This document shows positions 10,742-21,593 of a stretch of DNA of 64,000 nt, piece by piece. The DNA lies in the NCBI GenBank assembly GCA_951802425.1, contig OX637799.1:2356001-2420000 (forward strand), given 5' to 3'. The position numbers and the translations under genes were made by a program. This DNA comes from Clavaria fumosa (taxonomy: Eukaryota > Basidiomycota > Agaricomycetes > Agaricales > Clavariaceae). Each line of letters opens with the position of its first letter. The first letter of the stretch is position 1. Below the pieces are notes generated by a model, which did no database searches, was not told the DNA's origin, and saw nothing but the letters and a program-made list of their open reading frames with translations.

Positions 10742-11377
10742 CTACCTCCTCACGGACCTAGGCACCCTCACCCCTGCCCGAGCTGAAGCAAGGCTCGCGT
10801 ATTCCGAGATGAGAAACTGGCGCGCTTCTGGACAGCGTTTGAAAGACACGAGAGGCGGAGAGCCCTCACAGGACTTGACGAAGACACCGACTTTGAACAA
10901 CTGACTCCGCCGAGTACACCGCAAGGAAGAACCTACGAACGGTTCTTATATCCAAGACAATCCGAAGCCGCGCAATTGGCGCCAAGATACCATTTTGCCA
11001 CCAGAAGAATCTGCGTTCCCCGAGACCCAAGCACAGACAACGTGCTATCACTTGTGCACCTACCTGAGTGGCGCACCTTTCGAACCCGATTAGTGGCCCT
11101 CCTTACTGAAGTCGCGGCCGAACAAGCTTACGAGCAGGAGAGTCTAGAATTTTTGGCTGGAGAAGATGATCTCCTTGAAGAAGACAGCGACTACTACAGT
11201 GCCCTCGAAGAACTCGAGGACGACACCCACATATCTGTTGCTGTACAAACCAATAGTTCACCTGAGCGCCGTTCCTCTGAAGCACAGACCGACCTTACGT
11301 TCGGCTTGCTACAAGACCGTCTACGAATAGACATCTTCCAAGACCCCCCGCGTATCTACCTCGAAGAACTAGATTGA
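10742..11377 (+). pseudogene. Gypsy-D ORF0, acidic protein of unknown function before gag
   Basis: One frame runs from the leader through 11377 and stops four bases before the gag ATG. A TGA at 10784-10786 interrupts it (Arg CGA would fit); downstream the frame is open for about 196 codons, with the first internal ATG at 10976. The middle is acidic (EEDSDYYSALEELEDD) and is followed by HISVAVQT and a second AQTDLTF. Gypsy-C and Gypsy-A have ORFs in the same place with acidic and xxVQT-like features. I do not recognise the family; no zinc, membrane or catalytic motif is visible. Confidence 0.55.
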
Positions 11378-11381
11378 AGGC

Positions 11382-12160
11382 ATGGCTGACGTAGCCCCCG
11401 ACGCCGAACCCGCACCAGCAGCGCCCCTCGCGCCTGCTGCGTTTTCATTGAAAATTCTCCCATATACTGGAGAGAGGCACGAGTTCCAAATGTTCTTGAG
11501 GAGCTTGCACCTAGAGTTTCGACTAAACGAGGCAAAATACCCTACGGACTTTCACAAAGTGGTATTCTGCTTGAGCCACATGACGGAGAAATACGCGGCA
11601 GAATGGGCAAACCAAGCTGCAAACGTGTTGCTGGAACCAGGAGGCGAACACATAATCTGGGCTACGTTCGAAGCTCGAATGAGGGAGACCTTTGCCCCCA
11701 TCGAAGACCAGGCGTTGGCTGTGCAAGAGCTCAACAACTTCCGGCAAGTAGGCATGGACGCCGTGCAATTCTTCCAAAGACTTGAAACCCTCATGAGCCA
11801 AGCTGGGTACGAAGAGGACACCCACTGGAACATGATCCATGCTCTGTTGATGAGGGCACTACACCCGAAGCTCATGGAGAAAATCCTCGCATGCGCAGAC
11901 CAACCCGCCGATTACCAAGCCTTCCGCATGTTGGCTATACGCCTTGACAGGCAACATCAACTACACACGGCAGTACAAAGAGAGATGCGGGCACAAGCAA
12001 CGCCACGTCCCGCCTGGAACCAGCCCGCACAGCGCCAACCCCCGCAGAACCGCTACTGGCGCTCACCCCAGTGGCAACCACAGGCAGTATGGGAAAGACA
12101 GAACCAGTGGAACGTACCACCCGCACAGCCACAGCAGACACAATGGCAACCGCGCCCCCA

Positions 12161-12191
<31 letters not shown>

Positions 12192-12677
12192 GCGCCGCCC
12201 CCCGGACAATGGAACAGACAAGCCCCGCCGGGTACCAGGCAAGGTACCCCGATGGACACAAGCCGAGGAACCGGCCCCCGCCGCCCGCTCATTTGCTATA
12301 ATTGCAGACAGGTTGGTCACCCAGCTCGACTCTGCCCTGAGCCGCCCCAACGCCGCTCCACCCCTCGACAACAGGCGAGGCTCGGCAATGCATTCGAAAT
12401 GCGTTCCCCTCCCGGATACTATACACCCCCTCTTTTCTCCCCTTACCCTGTTCCCGCATACCCTGCTTCGCGCCCGGCTTCCCTTACAACATTCAACCCA
12501 TCGTACGCCACCTCGACTGCTGGGCAGAATGATTTCGAGGAGATGGAGAACATGATCGTGCAATTGAGAGATCAATTGCATATCCAACAGAGGCCCAGAG
12601 CACCGACACCTGGGCCAGAGACAACTTTAGCAACGTCGAATGTAGGAGAAGAGGATTTTCAGCAGGGATCCGCCTGA
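11382..12677 (+). CDS. Gypsy-D Gag
   Basis: 431 residues, open throughout. Residues about 20-190 resemble a retrotransposon Gag capsid domain (helical, with FQMFLRSLHLEF, AAEWANQAA and VQFFQRLETLM). Then comes a Gln/Pro/Trp-rich linker with an 11-residue poly-Gln run (about 12164-12200), a single zinc knuckle CYNCRQVGHPARLC (about 12295-12340) and a tail. It would form the particle shell and bind element RNA. Near the end the gag frame holds G GAT TTT (12653-12659), a candidate -1 slip site; the pol frame is open from about 12533 across the gag stop. Confidence 0.88.
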
Positions 12678-15600
12678 GTGCTAAGGCAGGATCCTTTTAT
12701 ATTGTCCCGGCCCGCCGCCATGTAACACAACCTGCAAATGATATACCATTGTTCCCATTGCCAAAAGAGGCTGAAAGGGCTAAGCACACCCTCAAAGACC
12801 TCACCTCTAAGAAACTCCCAGGATATAATGATGATGTGGATTGGGACACCGATCCCAGGACCACATATGGGAAAGGAGGAGAACGGCAATTGGACATGCC
12901 AGGATTTGTAACCACCTTGGACACCAAAGAGACCTATGACATCAAACTGCTAATCGACTCTGGCTGTACGATGTCTGTTATGGACCTGGAATGGGCCACC
13001 GCTAGGAAAATAAATCTTGCAAAACTCGAGACTCCTATAATATTCAAAAATATCGATGGGACCACGAATGTATCAGGGGCCTTTAAACATTCGGTGGCCC
13101 TACGACTCAACATTGGAGGCCACGTCGAGATCAAGCAGTTCCTACTGGGACGAGTTACCGGTCACCCGGCGATTCTGGGACACGACTGGCTCTGATACCA
13201 TAACCCCAGTATCCGATGGTTTGAAAAATACATTCGTTTCGACAAATGCAAAAGAAAGGACTGCCACATCGTGGACTATGGCTATGGCCTCCGAAACCTA
13301 CATGATACGGCAAACACACCTGACTGGAAGACCCTATATCCTCAGGTGTTTGCTGGAAAGACTGACCAGAAACTACCCAAATCTCTACCGGGAATCAATT
13401 ACGAAGTCAAGTTCAAAAACGATCCCGGCTTCTTGCACTCAAAAGTCTACCCGCTTACCAACAGGGAAGACGAGGCTTTGAAAGCTTGGCTCAAAGAAAA
13501 TTTGGAGAATGGCCGACTAGTCTGGGGAGAATCGGACTATGTTAGCCCGATTTTCTTCAAAGACAAAGGGGACAAGCTGCGACCCATCATCGATTATAAG
13601 CGCTTGAACTCATTTTGCGTCAAAGATATATACCCGCTACCTAGGATCGACGAGACAGTGGCAAGCCTAAAGAAGGCTAAGGTGTTCACAAGCGTAGACG
13701 TGGAATGGGGCTATTGGAACGTCGCAATGGCCGAATGGGCACAACACCTCGCCGCCATAATCACCAAATATGGCACGGTATGGCCCACCGTCATGCAGTT
13801 TGGACTAATGAATGCCCCTTCGGTCTTTCAAAGAAGAATGAACTACATCTTCCGAACACTGATAGCCACTGGAAAGGTGTTCGTATACATCGACGACATT
13901 CTTGTGGCAACAGAGATGACCGAGGAACACCGACGCTTACTGCACGAGGTATTCAGGATATTACAGGAAAACGACCTCTGCGTCCGCGAATCGAAGTGCA
14001 AGATAGAACGGTCAGAAGTCACATTCCTAGGACTGCTAATCTCGGAGGGAAGCATCTGACATTTGCCCAAAAAATGCAAAGGGATAGCCGACTGGCTGGT
14101 GCCGAAGAACAAACATGCTCTTCAAAAGGGGATCAGTCTACTAAACTACTTTCGAAGATTCATACAGGGATTCGCTACCATTGCCAAACCACTATACGAA
14201 CTACTAAGCGATAACACACTGTATATCTGGATGGACCGACAAGAACGAGCCTGGAGACGCCTAATCGATATACTGCAGAGCGATGTAGTGCTGGCGATCC
14301 CACAAGATGTAGGCAAGTGGAAAATGGAAGTAGACGCGAGTAATTACGCCACCGGAGGAGTACTATCACAGCAACAACCCGATGGCGTCTGGCGACCAGT
14401 AGATTTCATTTCGAAAACCTTCTCCCCGGCGGAGATGAATTATACAACGTATGACAAGGAGTTTTTAGCAATCATCAGGGGACTAGAAGAGTGGCGCCAC
14501 TATTTGCTGGGGGCCAAGGACCCTTTTGAAATCCACACCGACCACGCAAACCTCCAATATTTTCAAAAAAGTCAAAAACTCAACCCTAGACAAACGCGAT
14601 GGCAGTCAAAGTTACAGTGCTTCAATTTCGAAGTAAAATACAAACCAGGAAAAACGAATATGAAAGCGGACACACTCTCCCGACGACCCGACCACTGGGA
14701 AGGAACGGACAAATACGAAAAACCGATGGTACAGGTTTTCCCAGCCCACCGCCTTGCCACGCTACTAATCCCTGAGCCAACAATAGACCAATTGCTCCTG
14801 GAGGCACATACGAACATGGTACCACCTAGAGCAACGCCTTATGAGAAGGGAACAGACGGACTCTTCAGACATGAAGGAAAGATCTGGATACCGCAAGATC
14901 TAGTGCACAAAATCCTAATGGAACTGCACGACTCTCCACTTGGAGGACACCCTGGACCCGAGAAGACATTGGAAAGTGTCACCCGACAGTTTACATGGCC
15001 AGGAATCAAAGAAGACGTAACGGAGTATGTCGCTGGTTGCGAGAAATGTCAGCGGACGAAACCCGACCGGACAAAACGACACGCACCCCTACACCCGCAC
15101 GCAATACCACCCTGCCCATGGCATACCATCACTTGGGACCTCATCGGACCACTCTCAAAATCCGCGACACATAATGCCATCCTTGTGATATGCGACAAAC
15201 TCATGAAGATGACCCTACTGGAAGCCACGGACACGAAACTTATGGCACTAGGGGCGGCAAAAATCCTGCGGGACCGGGTACTTCGTAGCCATGGGGTACC
15301 CTGCAAGGTGATAAGCGACTGAGGGTCCCAGTTCATCTTGAACTTCATGGAGGAGTTCTATAAAATCATTGGGATAAAAGGGAATCCGAGTACTGCCTAT
15401 CACCCACAAACTGACGGACAAACGGAAAGGATGAACCAGGAGATAGAGATATACCTGCGCTCATACGTTGACTTCATGCAAGATGATTGGTCAGACTGGC
15501 TACCCACCACAGAATTCGCCCTAAACAACCGGCAACACTCCGCTACCAAGTACAGCCCTTTCTTTTTAAACTATGGTTTTCACCCTCGTATGGGTAACAT

Positions 15601-16210
15601 TAGTCTGCCCGATGTGCCGCACACCCCAGAAGCCTCTGACTTCGCCACAAAACTACAGAAAGCCAGAGAGAATGCCAAAAGAGCCATGGAAAAAGCCGCT
15701 CAATACATGAAAACCGCCTATGATAAACACAAAAACACAAAAACACTAGACTACAAGAAAGGAAGCCTGGTCTGGCTGGACGCCACTAACCTGAACACGG
15801 AACGACCATCGGAGAAGCTCACAGACAGGAGAGTTGGCCCTTTCGTGGTGGTAGAGAAAGTGGGACCAGCCGCCTACCGACTCAACCTACCAGTGACTTG
15901 GAAGATCCACCTGGTGTTCAACGAGGTACTGCTTACACCGTATAAGGAAGGAAAGTTCCCCAATCAAACCCCGGATGAGCGCCCGCCCCCCGAGTTAATC
16001 GATGACCACTTACAATATAACGTAGAAGAGGTGTTGAAGAGCCGGAAACACAGACGCAAGCTGCAATACTTGGTGAAGTGAGCCGGCTACCCCCATGAAG
16101 ACAACATGTGGGAACCGAAGGTGAACCTGGAGAAGGCGGCCGAAGCGATCGCAGACTTCCACCGAAAACACCCTGAGGCAGCACGTTCTCTCACGGTATC
16201 CTTTGCCTGA
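12533..16210 (+). pseudogene. Gypsy-D Pol (PR-RT-RH-IN-chromodomain), four stops
   Basis: A single frame, -1 to gag, runs to TGA 16208 with no frameshifts. Domains: aspartic protease LLIDSGCTMSVMD (about 12945-12985); reverse transcriptase with KLRPIIDYKRLNS (about 13575) and FVYIDD (13880-13897); RNase H with VDASNYATGGVLSQ, TDHANLQYF and KADTLSRRP (14330-14690); integrase zinc motif HDSPLGGHPG ... CEKCQRTKPDR (about 14930-15070) and catalytic core with TWDLIGPL, SD-GSQF and QTDGQTERMNQE; C-terminal chromodomain (about 16010-16190). TGA codons at 13193, 14057 and 15320 stand for Arg (CGA), and 16079 for Trp (TGG) in the chromodomain. All four are single G:C-to-A:T transitions, so it is a recently silenced copy. 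Confidence 0.93.
12653..12659 (+). promoter_or_regulatory. Candidate -1 frameshift site G GAU UUU (Gypsy-D gag-pol)
   Basis: G GAT TTT in gag frame, 15 bases before the gag stop. Pol lies in the -1 frame. Gypsy-C (34154-34160) and Gypsy-E (58087-58093) have the same heptamer in the same frame near their gag ends. The closely related G GAU UUA is a known slip site in mouse mammary tumour virus. Inferred; I did not verify a downstream RNA structure. Confidence 0.5.
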
Positions 16211-16314
16211 TTGATCACACGCTCAGGGCCGAGCACTTAAAAAGAAAAACTACAAACAACTTCACAGACGAAACGCCCCTCCCCTCTTCTACAAAAAACC
16301 TCCTCCTCTCTACC

Positions 16315-17064
16315 ATGCCGCCCAACCGCACACCCACAACCCCACGCCGCAGGACCCCAGGACCGCCCTACTTCGCCCGCCACGTGGCTGGATGGCCCAA
16401 CCGCCTACCGCGCCCACCTCCCGCCGAAACCACCCGTCAACGACCCGGACCTGATCCGCGGGGCACACTGCCGAGACTCCAAGGCCCACCATCGTCCCCC
16501 GGCACAACCCCCCGTATGCGCCATATCTTAGACGCAGTACGAATCCCCCACGCACGCCGAGTACTGGGACTGGACCCCCCGCCGCTTATGACTGACGATC
16601 CCCCTGCGCGGATACCGCAATTCCGACAGAACAGGGAACTTCTGGAGCCCGAGGACGACGTCTGGCTCCGTCGAATGGCTGAGCGGCTTAGCGTAAGCTT
16701 CAGCTGCGCGATGTGGACCGAAATGCGAGGACTGCAGTTCGAACAACAACGACGCGTCCTCCGCGCTTCCCCTGTCCTCGTCGAGATATGGGTCAACTCC
16801 CGAAGTACAAGACTACGATTCGAGATTCCCCTACCACCCGAACCGATCCTACAAGAGGAGTGGGCTGTGCACCATAGCCGCACAGGCCCTGCCTGGGTCA
16901 TACCCGTAACTACTGATGTAATGCATCCATGGATCGTTCCCGGCGATGCCTATGAGCACCCCCTCGTACCAGACACACGCGACACGAGTATCGACCCCCC
17001 CACCGAACTCGAACCGCCGACGGAACCACAACCACGCGAACGACAGGAGAGTCCAGAGGCCTAG
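16315..17064 (+). CDS. Gypsy-D ORF3, unknown protein between pol and the 3' LTR
   Basis: 249 residues, uninterrupted, starting 104 bases after the pol stop and ending about 38 bases before the 3' LTR. The first 60 residues are Pro/Arg/Thr-rich and basic; a middle part (about residues 95-185) looks folded, with DDVWLRRMAERLSVSF and VLVEIWVNSRSTRLRFEIPL; the tail is acidic and Pro/Glu-rich. No signal peptide or membrane segment is visible, so it is not an obvious envelope protein despite its position. It has no stop while pol has four, though with so few mutations this may be chance. I do not recognise a family. Confidence 0.6.
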   Translation: MPPNRTPTTPRRRTPGPPYFARHVAGWPNRLPRPPPAETTRQRPGPDPRGTLPRLQGPPSSPGTTPRMRHILDAVRIPHARRVLGLDPPPLMTDDPPARIPQFRQNRELLEPEDDVWLRRMAERLSVSFSCAMWTEMRGLQFEQQRRVLRASPVLVEIWVNSRSTRLRFEIPLPPEPILQEEWAVHHSRTGPAWVIPVTTDVMHPWIVPGDAYEHPLVPDTRDTSIDPPTELEPPTEPQPRERQESPEA

Positions 17065-17102
17065 CGGGCCCGTCGAGATGACGGACCACTGGGGGGGGAT
17101 GA

Positions 17103-17443
17103 TGTTACAATTCTACCGCCCCACCCCCTTTTGTGCGTCACACCCTCCTTTTTCACCCATCACAACATGTGGACACCCCCCTTCTCACGTATCACATACC
17201 TCATGCCGTGCCCCGCCTATGTTATCACACATGAGTCATGCTTGGCCTCGCCTCTTGTGCACGGACTACATGCCTCTCCCACGTTGCGCTATGACTCATC
17301 CTCCTGTACTATATAAGTAGTCGTGCTCACCTGTAACGACTCCTTAGGTTGTTACCTTCTATCACTTTGTCCCTTTGCTCTCATTCGACTGATTCCACCT
17401 GAGTCCCTCGAATACCCGGGAGTCAATCCGACGTTTGTTGACA
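17103..17443 (+). repeat. 3' LTR of Gypsy-D
   Basis: 341 bp, partner of 10381-10721, preceded by a G-rich purine tract and followed by TGTCT. Confidence 0.93.
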
Positions 17444-19748
17444 TGTCTCAGCTGTCCAAACCATGGGGTCAGCTTCATTATCATGGTTGAAAACGACTTC
17501 GCGCTTGACTCTAATCTGTTTTTTTGTCAGGGAAATAAATTCAATACCCTGTGCTCATTGAATCAAAACCAACAAAGTACCCAAACTGTGCCCATGTCTC
17601 AAGTTTCCTGGTGTCAACAATCTTGACCCAGGCGCAAGTCCCGAATGGGACTGCTTTCGAGAAGTCTGGGTGTTTGCTGTACCGAGCTTGGTATGGTGTG
17701 TTCCCGTCAAGTGCGCGGGTAGGTGCATGGTTTTTCATCCATGCAGCATGACTCATAGCTGTGGCCCAGAGACTCTTGGGAAGCTTTGAGTCAATGAGCA
17801 TAGCTCAGGCTAGTGCAGCTTTCGTTCTGTTCCAGCATTCCACAATGCTGACTTGCTTGTGTGTGTCATGGATGGTGAGTTCTCGTTTTGTGCCCTTTTC
17901 TGCTAGGTGGTCCGAGAACACGTCGCCAAGGAACTCTCCGCTGTGGTCAGAATGAAGGTATTTGACCTTCATATTCTCATGAGTGTTGATTTCAGCTTCG
18001 AGCTTCTTGTATGTGCTGAATGCTTGAGACTTTCTCTGTATAGCAACTACCTCAGTCCACCTGGTCACGTCATCAACGAAATTGACAGTGTAGTGGTTCC
18101 CGCCAATCGATGCGGTGGGTGTTGGGCCCCATACATCCGTGTGGATGCGTTCACCATACATCTCCGCTCTGTTCAATGCTTTTTCTGGGAACAGGAGCTG
18201 ATTGGGCTTGGCCTGAGCACAGGCGTCGCAGAACGGTGTGTCGGCTGTGTCCTCTATCTCGATCCCAGTAACCCTTTTGGTAGAGATTGCATGTCTAACT
18301 GCTGCATAGTTCACATGGCTGAAGACATGATGCGCTTGATACAAGGTGAGTTTCTGAGGGTTGATTGCTACATGAGCAGTGTCTGGCATAACTGATGGGG
18401 CCAATATGCGATACAGGCCATTTGTTTTTGGAATGCAAGCAATCGCTTTGCCTGCCGGGTCCTTCACAAGGCAGGAGTTTGCTGTGAACTCTGCGGTACA
18501 CCTGGCATCATCAAGCTTTCCGATGGATATGAGCGTGAATGCCATGCTCAGTGCATGGGCGATGTTTTTGAGCTTGAATTTACTAACCCCCGTTCCGTTA
18601 GGTACATCAAGGAGTATGTCACCACATCCAATCAAGCTAAGGATGCAGCCATCGGCAGCGGTCACCGCTTTGTGGACAGTAGGTGAATAAGTGTGGAACA
18701 TCAACTTATCCGGGCAGAAATGTGTGGTTGCTCTGCTGTCGAGGATAACCTCGTGCGGTCACTTGATGCTGACAGAAGTGGCAGCAACAGTCGGACAGTC
18801 TCCAAGACAGGTGAATGCGAGGTAATCCTCACTATCTTTCTGCTTGGGAGTTGACATGGCCGCTGTATTTGCTTTATCTCCCTTTTTCTGCCAAGGTGCT
18901 TGGCCTTCCTTTGCCCCTCCTTTAGAGAAACAATCCTCAGTCTTATGGTTCGTGTGCTTGCAAGTCGCACATGGGGTTTTTGGTGAGTTCCCCTTTGCTT
19001 TTCCTTTACCACCCTTTCCTTTAGTGACGTTGAGAGCAGCATTGCCCGACTTGGGTGTGTTTTCTGAGAGCTCATGCTGGTGAGCCTCTTCAAGAACAAT
19101 CCTCATAAGGTCATTCAAATTTATTACTGTGCCAGTGAGGCTGGTGGCATGGGTTATAGTGTGGAGGAGCGAGTGGTAGCTTTGTGGAAGCGAGGTAAGC
19201 AGCATCATTCTGAAGTCTTTGTCCGTAACTGATGCGCCTATCCCTTCAAGCTCATCACAGAGTTTTGTCATGGCATTGAGGTGTGCCTTGATGTCTCCTT
19301 CCTCGTTGCAGAGCATTGATTGAAGCCTGCGGCAGGTATCCACTTTGTGTAACTGACTTTTCCTCGTAGCATCGTCGCAGATTGCTGTCCACATCTGCGA
19401 TGCAGTCATGGACTTGACCAGGGTGGCGAGGCGAGTGGATATTGTGGTGAGCATGACATGCTGTGCACCATATTCTTTCTGCTCGTACTCATCTAATCTT
19501 TTCTCTTTTTCTTCGAGATTGTCATCAGTGGCCTCAAGACTGGGTTTTTTCATTGGGACCCTGTTTACTTCAGGGTATGGCACTGGCTTTCTTGCCGTTC
19601 TATTGACGTGTTGTATTAACCCTCTTGCCCCCATAGCTGTCCTGGCCTTCGACTGGTAGTCTGGCCAATTCGCTCCATCATTGCGAAGTCGAGGGACAGC
19701 GATAGCGCTGTTTGATGAGTTGGGGTTAGGCATGTCGTTTTGTGCACT

Positions 19749-19761
19749 GGATCTCATAATC
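19749..19761 (-). promoter_or_regulatory. Copia-2 primer binding site of half-tRNA(Met) type
   Basis: The minus strand reads GATTATGAGATCC directly inside the 5' LTR, nearly the same as the Copia-1 site. Its complement resembles a tRNA-Met anticodon stem-loop. The gag ATG (19755-19757) lies inside it, as in Copia-1. Confidence 0.62.
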
Positions 19762-19887
19762 TAAAGAAAATAGGTCTAACATAGTTTGGTTAGCTCAGTC
19801 ATAGTACAGACTGAGCTGTGTGAGTGCAAAGTGCAATGATTAAAAAGGAAAGTGAGATTACATAAGGTGGCCAGTTGATTACCAATA
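19762..19887 (-). repeat. 5' LTR of Copia-2 (internally deleted)
   Basis: 126 bp, matching the two ends of 8288-8520. The missing middle is flanked in the intact LTR by two GACTGA copies, one of which remains, so a short-repeat deletion after insertion is the simplest reading. Confidence 0.85.
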
Positions 19888-19892
19888 CAAAC

Positions 19893-20300
19893 ACCTAGCA
19901 AAGCTTTGTCAGATGCAAGAAGACCTCACCCTAATGGGCAAGAGTGTCATGGACAGGAATTTCTCATAATTCTCTCATCCCTGCCACTGTCATATGACAA
20001 CTATCTCACCTCTATCACCAACCAGCTCAGCCTGACATCAGTAATGATAACAGTCCCAGAATGTACTGTCAGTACCCTTGTCATACCTGCATTCGAGACT
20101 GCCATTACACCACTGAAGATAAATCCTGACCAACTCATAGAGCTGCTAGGCCAAGAGGCCAACCATTGAGCTCTGTCACAGCCCTATCCAGTCAACCCAT
20201 CACCTCTGATGACCTCCAAAATACCTCCAATGCACCTCTGACAAATCTCCACTCTGACTCCAAGATCTCTGATCCTGCTCTGCTCCAACTCTGCTCTGGG
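19893..20300 (+). pseudogene. Copia gag relic (UBN2-like) in CpG-poor DNA
   Basis: In two overlapping frames between about 19896 and 20169 the plus strand gives RNFS/FLIILSSLPLSYDNYLTS and NQLSLTS, a pattern typical of UBN2-class copia Gag proteins. It begins right after the CAAAC duplication, so Copia-2 inserted into this older relic. No start, zinc knuckle or LTR remains. The rest to 20300 shows nothing further. Confidence 0.5.
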
Positions 20301-20679
20301 TAGGGATACCAAAGTTCGGTCCTGAACCAAGGTTCGGACCTGAACTTGGGTGAACTGGACCCAAGTTTGGTCCTAGGTTCAGGCCAGGGGCTGGACTGAA
20401 CTGAAAGTCTGGTTCTGGGTTTGGCTGAAGTGCCAAAATGGTGAACCTGTTTGGACCTGTTTGAACCTGTAAAATTTTATTTTGTTTTCCAGAACTTATA
20501 TTGCCCCCTTTTTGCATCAGCTTTAACATCAAACATCTTGCATAAGTTTCTAGATGCCATTATAGCCCCTCCTCATGTGATCTTTTGGTTTCGTACCTCA
20601 ATGCCAGCCTTCTACTCAAAGGGGCAGACCAATGTCTGTCATCATTCCTCACCTGGTATGCTTTTTTGGGAAAACATGG

Positions 20680-21593
20680 CAGGTACTGCCAAGTTCAGTG
20701 AGCTTCAGGATGCGATTGAAGCAGGCTTGGAAAACATGCGCAAATGGTATTGCAGAACTGATGACACAGATGTATATTTCATTTGTCTCAGTAAGCGTTC
20801 TGTGTGAAATGGCAAGCAGCCCTTCTAACCCCATGTGCCAGCACTTGATCTGAACTGGAAGCTTGCCTATGCTGAGGAAAAGTGGGACAAAGAGTACTTT
20901 AATGCTGGAGTCAAGTGGCTCAACCAAGTGGTATGTACTGTTTACCTATGTAATGCTCCGGTTTTTGCTAACAAGTAATAGTTTGACAGATATGCTGCCT
21001 GTGTTTCCACTCCCACTGCTGACACCTTGGCCGTGTGTGCTAGGCCAACCACAGATGGTGATGTGCCTAATGCCATGTATGGCTATTCCTGGATGCTTAG
21101 AGCTGTGAGTGCACAGCAGCAAGCTGATCGTTCAAGGGTGGGGGCTTGCAATGAGTTGCAAGCCTATTTGGATGCACCACTTGAGATGATGAAGGATGTT
21201 GTGGCCTGGTGGGGTGTGAGTGAAGTACAGCAACTGATGTTGTACATTACTGACCATTCACAGAAACACTCAACTCAATATCCAGTTCTCACATGAATGG
21301 CCAGGGATTACCTTGTGATTCAAGGATCAGCCACTCCATCTGAGCATGCATTCTCAAATGCATCACTTACTGATACCAAGCAGCGCAACTGGCTCTCACC
21401 AGATACTTTTGAGGCACTCCAAATTCTGAAGAGTGCTTACCATAATGGGCATATAAATGCTGCAGCTGAGGCTGACAGATATTATCAGACACTTATGGAT
21501 GTCCCAGGGGGTGAGGAGGGTACAGTGACTCAAAAAACTGTCTGGATGTTTCGCACTTTTGGATTATGTCAGCAATATCTCCATAACCACTGA
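20680..21593 (+). pseudogene. hAT-1 transposase, C-terminal fragment with dimerisation domain
   Basis: The plus strand encodes KFSELQDAIEAGLENMRKWY, then after a likely intron (about 20790-20840) DLNWKLAYAEEKWDKEYF, then after another ADRSRVGACNELQAYLDAP and VVAWWG, and finally DYLVIQGSATPSEHAFSNAS with SPDTFEALQILKSAY. The last part is the hATC dimerisation domain. The BED finger and the first catalytic part are missing because the terminal region leads almost directly into this fragment. A TGA at 21294 stands where Arg (CGA) fits. Non-functional. Confidence 0.75.

Larger units (their letters stand above)
10381..17443 (+). mobile_element. Gypsy-D: Ty3/gypsy chromovirus with extra 5' and 3' ORFs
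   Basis: 341-bp LTRs at 10381-10721 and 17103-17443 with TGTCT duplications (10376-10380 and 17444-17448). The LTRs differ at three sites, all CpG transitions, so the copy is young. Gene order: ORF0, gag, pol (protease, RT, RNase H, integrase, chromodomain), then ORF3 before a purine tract (ACTGGGGGGGATGA) and the 3' LTR. It sits in Copia-2 in the opposite orientation. Confidence 0.95.
8528..19757 (-). pseudogene. Copia-2 gag-pol polyprotein, degenerate and split
   Basis: Gag (19757 to about 18860) has a UBN2-like region and zinc knuckle CATCKHTNHKTEDC. The protease has LDSRATTHF. The integrase (about 18400-17541) has the HTDVWGP, LHSDHSGEF and VECWNRT regions. After Gypsy-D the reverse transcriptase resumes: WKEAYQVELNQL (about 10010), HQIDVVSTYLNADL (about 9740), YGLKQAGRRWY (9620), VSTDDM where most elements have YVDD (about 9465), and RNase H with FSDADWVSQ, SSTEAEYIA and KHINIHYHFIHE. 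In-frame TGA codons at 18759, 17805, 9862, 9623 and 8948 all stand where Arg CGA fits, and there is one frameshift near 9830. The natural stop is 8528-8530. The order PR-IN-RT-RH is diagnostic for Ty1/copia. Confidence 0.9.
8288..19887 (-). mobile_element. Copia-2: Ty1/copia LTR retrotransposon, split by Gypsy-D
   Basis: LTRs at 8288-8520 (3' LTR, 233 bp) and 19762-19887 (5' LTR, 126 bp) are flanked by CAAAC (8283-8287 and 19888-19892). The LTR starts TATTGGTAATC on the minus strand after the purine tract GTTTGAAGGGGAG. The 5' LTR lacks about 107 bp that the 3' LTR has; a short repeat GACTGA borders the missing part. The gag-pol gene runs from 19757 to 8528 on the minus strand and is interrupted by Gypsy-D (10381-17443, TSD TGTCT). 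Confidence 0.92.

Noticed and set aside
9862..18761. RIP targeting TCG as described for Microbotryum
   Set aside because: Bases before the mutated C in TGA stops are C, G or A in the cases checked, with no T excess.
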